From the NCBI RefSeq assembly GCF_001544515.1, contig NZ_FCOL02000036.1:1-57202 (forward strand): 57,202 bases of DNA. Direction: 5' to 3'. The first letter of the stretch is position 1, and every line of letters begins with the position of its first letter. This document shows positions 57,131 through 57,202 of the stretch, piece by piece. The position numbers and the translations under genes were made by a program. Below the pieces are notes generated by a model that saw nothing but the letters and a program-made list of their open reading frames with translations, ran no database searches and was not told where the DNA came from. Origin of the DNA: Caballeronia terrestris. GTDB taxonomy: Bacteria > Pseudomonadota > Gammaproteobacteria > Burkholderiales > Burkholderiaceae.

Positions 57131-57202
57131 GCCCCTGTCCGGGGCGGGACTCACTTTCTTTGCTGCTGCAAAGAAAGTAAGCAAAGAAAGCAGCTTCCAA
57201 CC
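57131..57202. repeat. Inverted-repeat element, Burkholderiaceae-type
   Basis: GCCCC-TGTCC-GGGGC (57131-57145) is followed by ACTTTCTTTGC (57153-57163) and its exact complement GCAAAGAAAGT (57168-57178) over a TGCT loop, then AAGCAAAGAAAGC. I recall very similar sequence, repeated many times, in intergenic regions of Burkholderia genomes, but I could not search here. The rest of 56923-57130 has the caiX promoter region (TATAC near 56969-56973 on the minus strand) and nothing else evident. Confidence 0.5.

Overview
The window is a GC-rich stretch of a Burkholderia sensu lato genome, most likely Paraburkholderia or Caballeronia and probably the second chromosome. This follows from the gene families and gene style: an H-NS-type protein with the Burkholderia C-terminal GRGRAP motif, AcnA beside what looks like the end of a PrpD-type gene, many small catabolic operons each with its own regulator, and a final repeat that I recall from Burkholderiaceae genomes. 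The taxon is inferred from protein style, not from a search. I saw no rRNA, tRNA, CRISPR array, phage or insertion-sequence transposase.

Layout. 1-4738: end of an upstream gene, aconitase acnA with a strong terminator, a DUF2917 protein, an H-NS-like protein with a small cysteine-containing protein behind it, and a universal stress protein. 4739-5459: a 720-base gap holding a candidate small RNA (sigma70-type promoter, then a terminator about 70 bases later). 5460-10049: oxalate/formate-type MFS transporter, a small unknown gene, a decayed MFS fragment, a MocR-type regulator, and a MarR regulator plus tautomerase pair with matching operator-like sites. 10096-14415: DUF5666 protein, Tat/lipobox molybdopterin oxidoreductase and cytochrome b, divergent from a CusRS/HprRS-type two-component system, with a CusR/HprR-like box between them. 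14373-17272: a cyclic-nucleotide-binding/flavin reductase translationally overlapping a DedA-rhodanese fusion.

17504-24348 is a seven-gene operon for four-carbon acid sugars (erythronate/threonate): FCD-type GntR regulator, ltnD, otnK, otnC, MFS transporter, otnI and denD. A nested inverted repeat sits directly before the otnI ribosome binding site. 24437-28997: thioredoxin, split chromate transporter, ketopantoate reductase, GIY-YIG-like protein and 6-phosphogluconate dehydrogenase. 29047-35853: LacI-controlled sugar ABC transporter with a Gfo/Idh/MocA oxidoreductase and a sugar isomerase-fold enzyme, substrate unknown, with a perfect LacI-type operator.

36009-45046: YciI protein, thiolase, SDR and MarR (a second matched pair of operator sites), a branched-chain amino acid type binding protein, LysR, methionine-type aminotransferase, a polar amino acid type binding protein and an EmrB-type exporter. 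45074-51247: a very large DUF748 (AsmA-like) envelope protein, a DUF1254 lipoprotein and PaiB. 51256-53591: copper ATPase CopA behind a textbook CueR promoter. 53531-56922: carnitine catabolic operon caiX-cdhC-cdhA-cdhB in the order known from Pseudomonas, whose last gene overlaps copA tail to tail. The last bases form an inverted-repeat element.

Most of the window is ordinary accessory metabolism. The items that best repay a second look are the candidate sRNA, the HprRS/MsrPQ-like locus with its box, the otnI leader repeat, the two apparently leaderless autoregulated marR genes, and the uncharacterised sugar and redox clusters.
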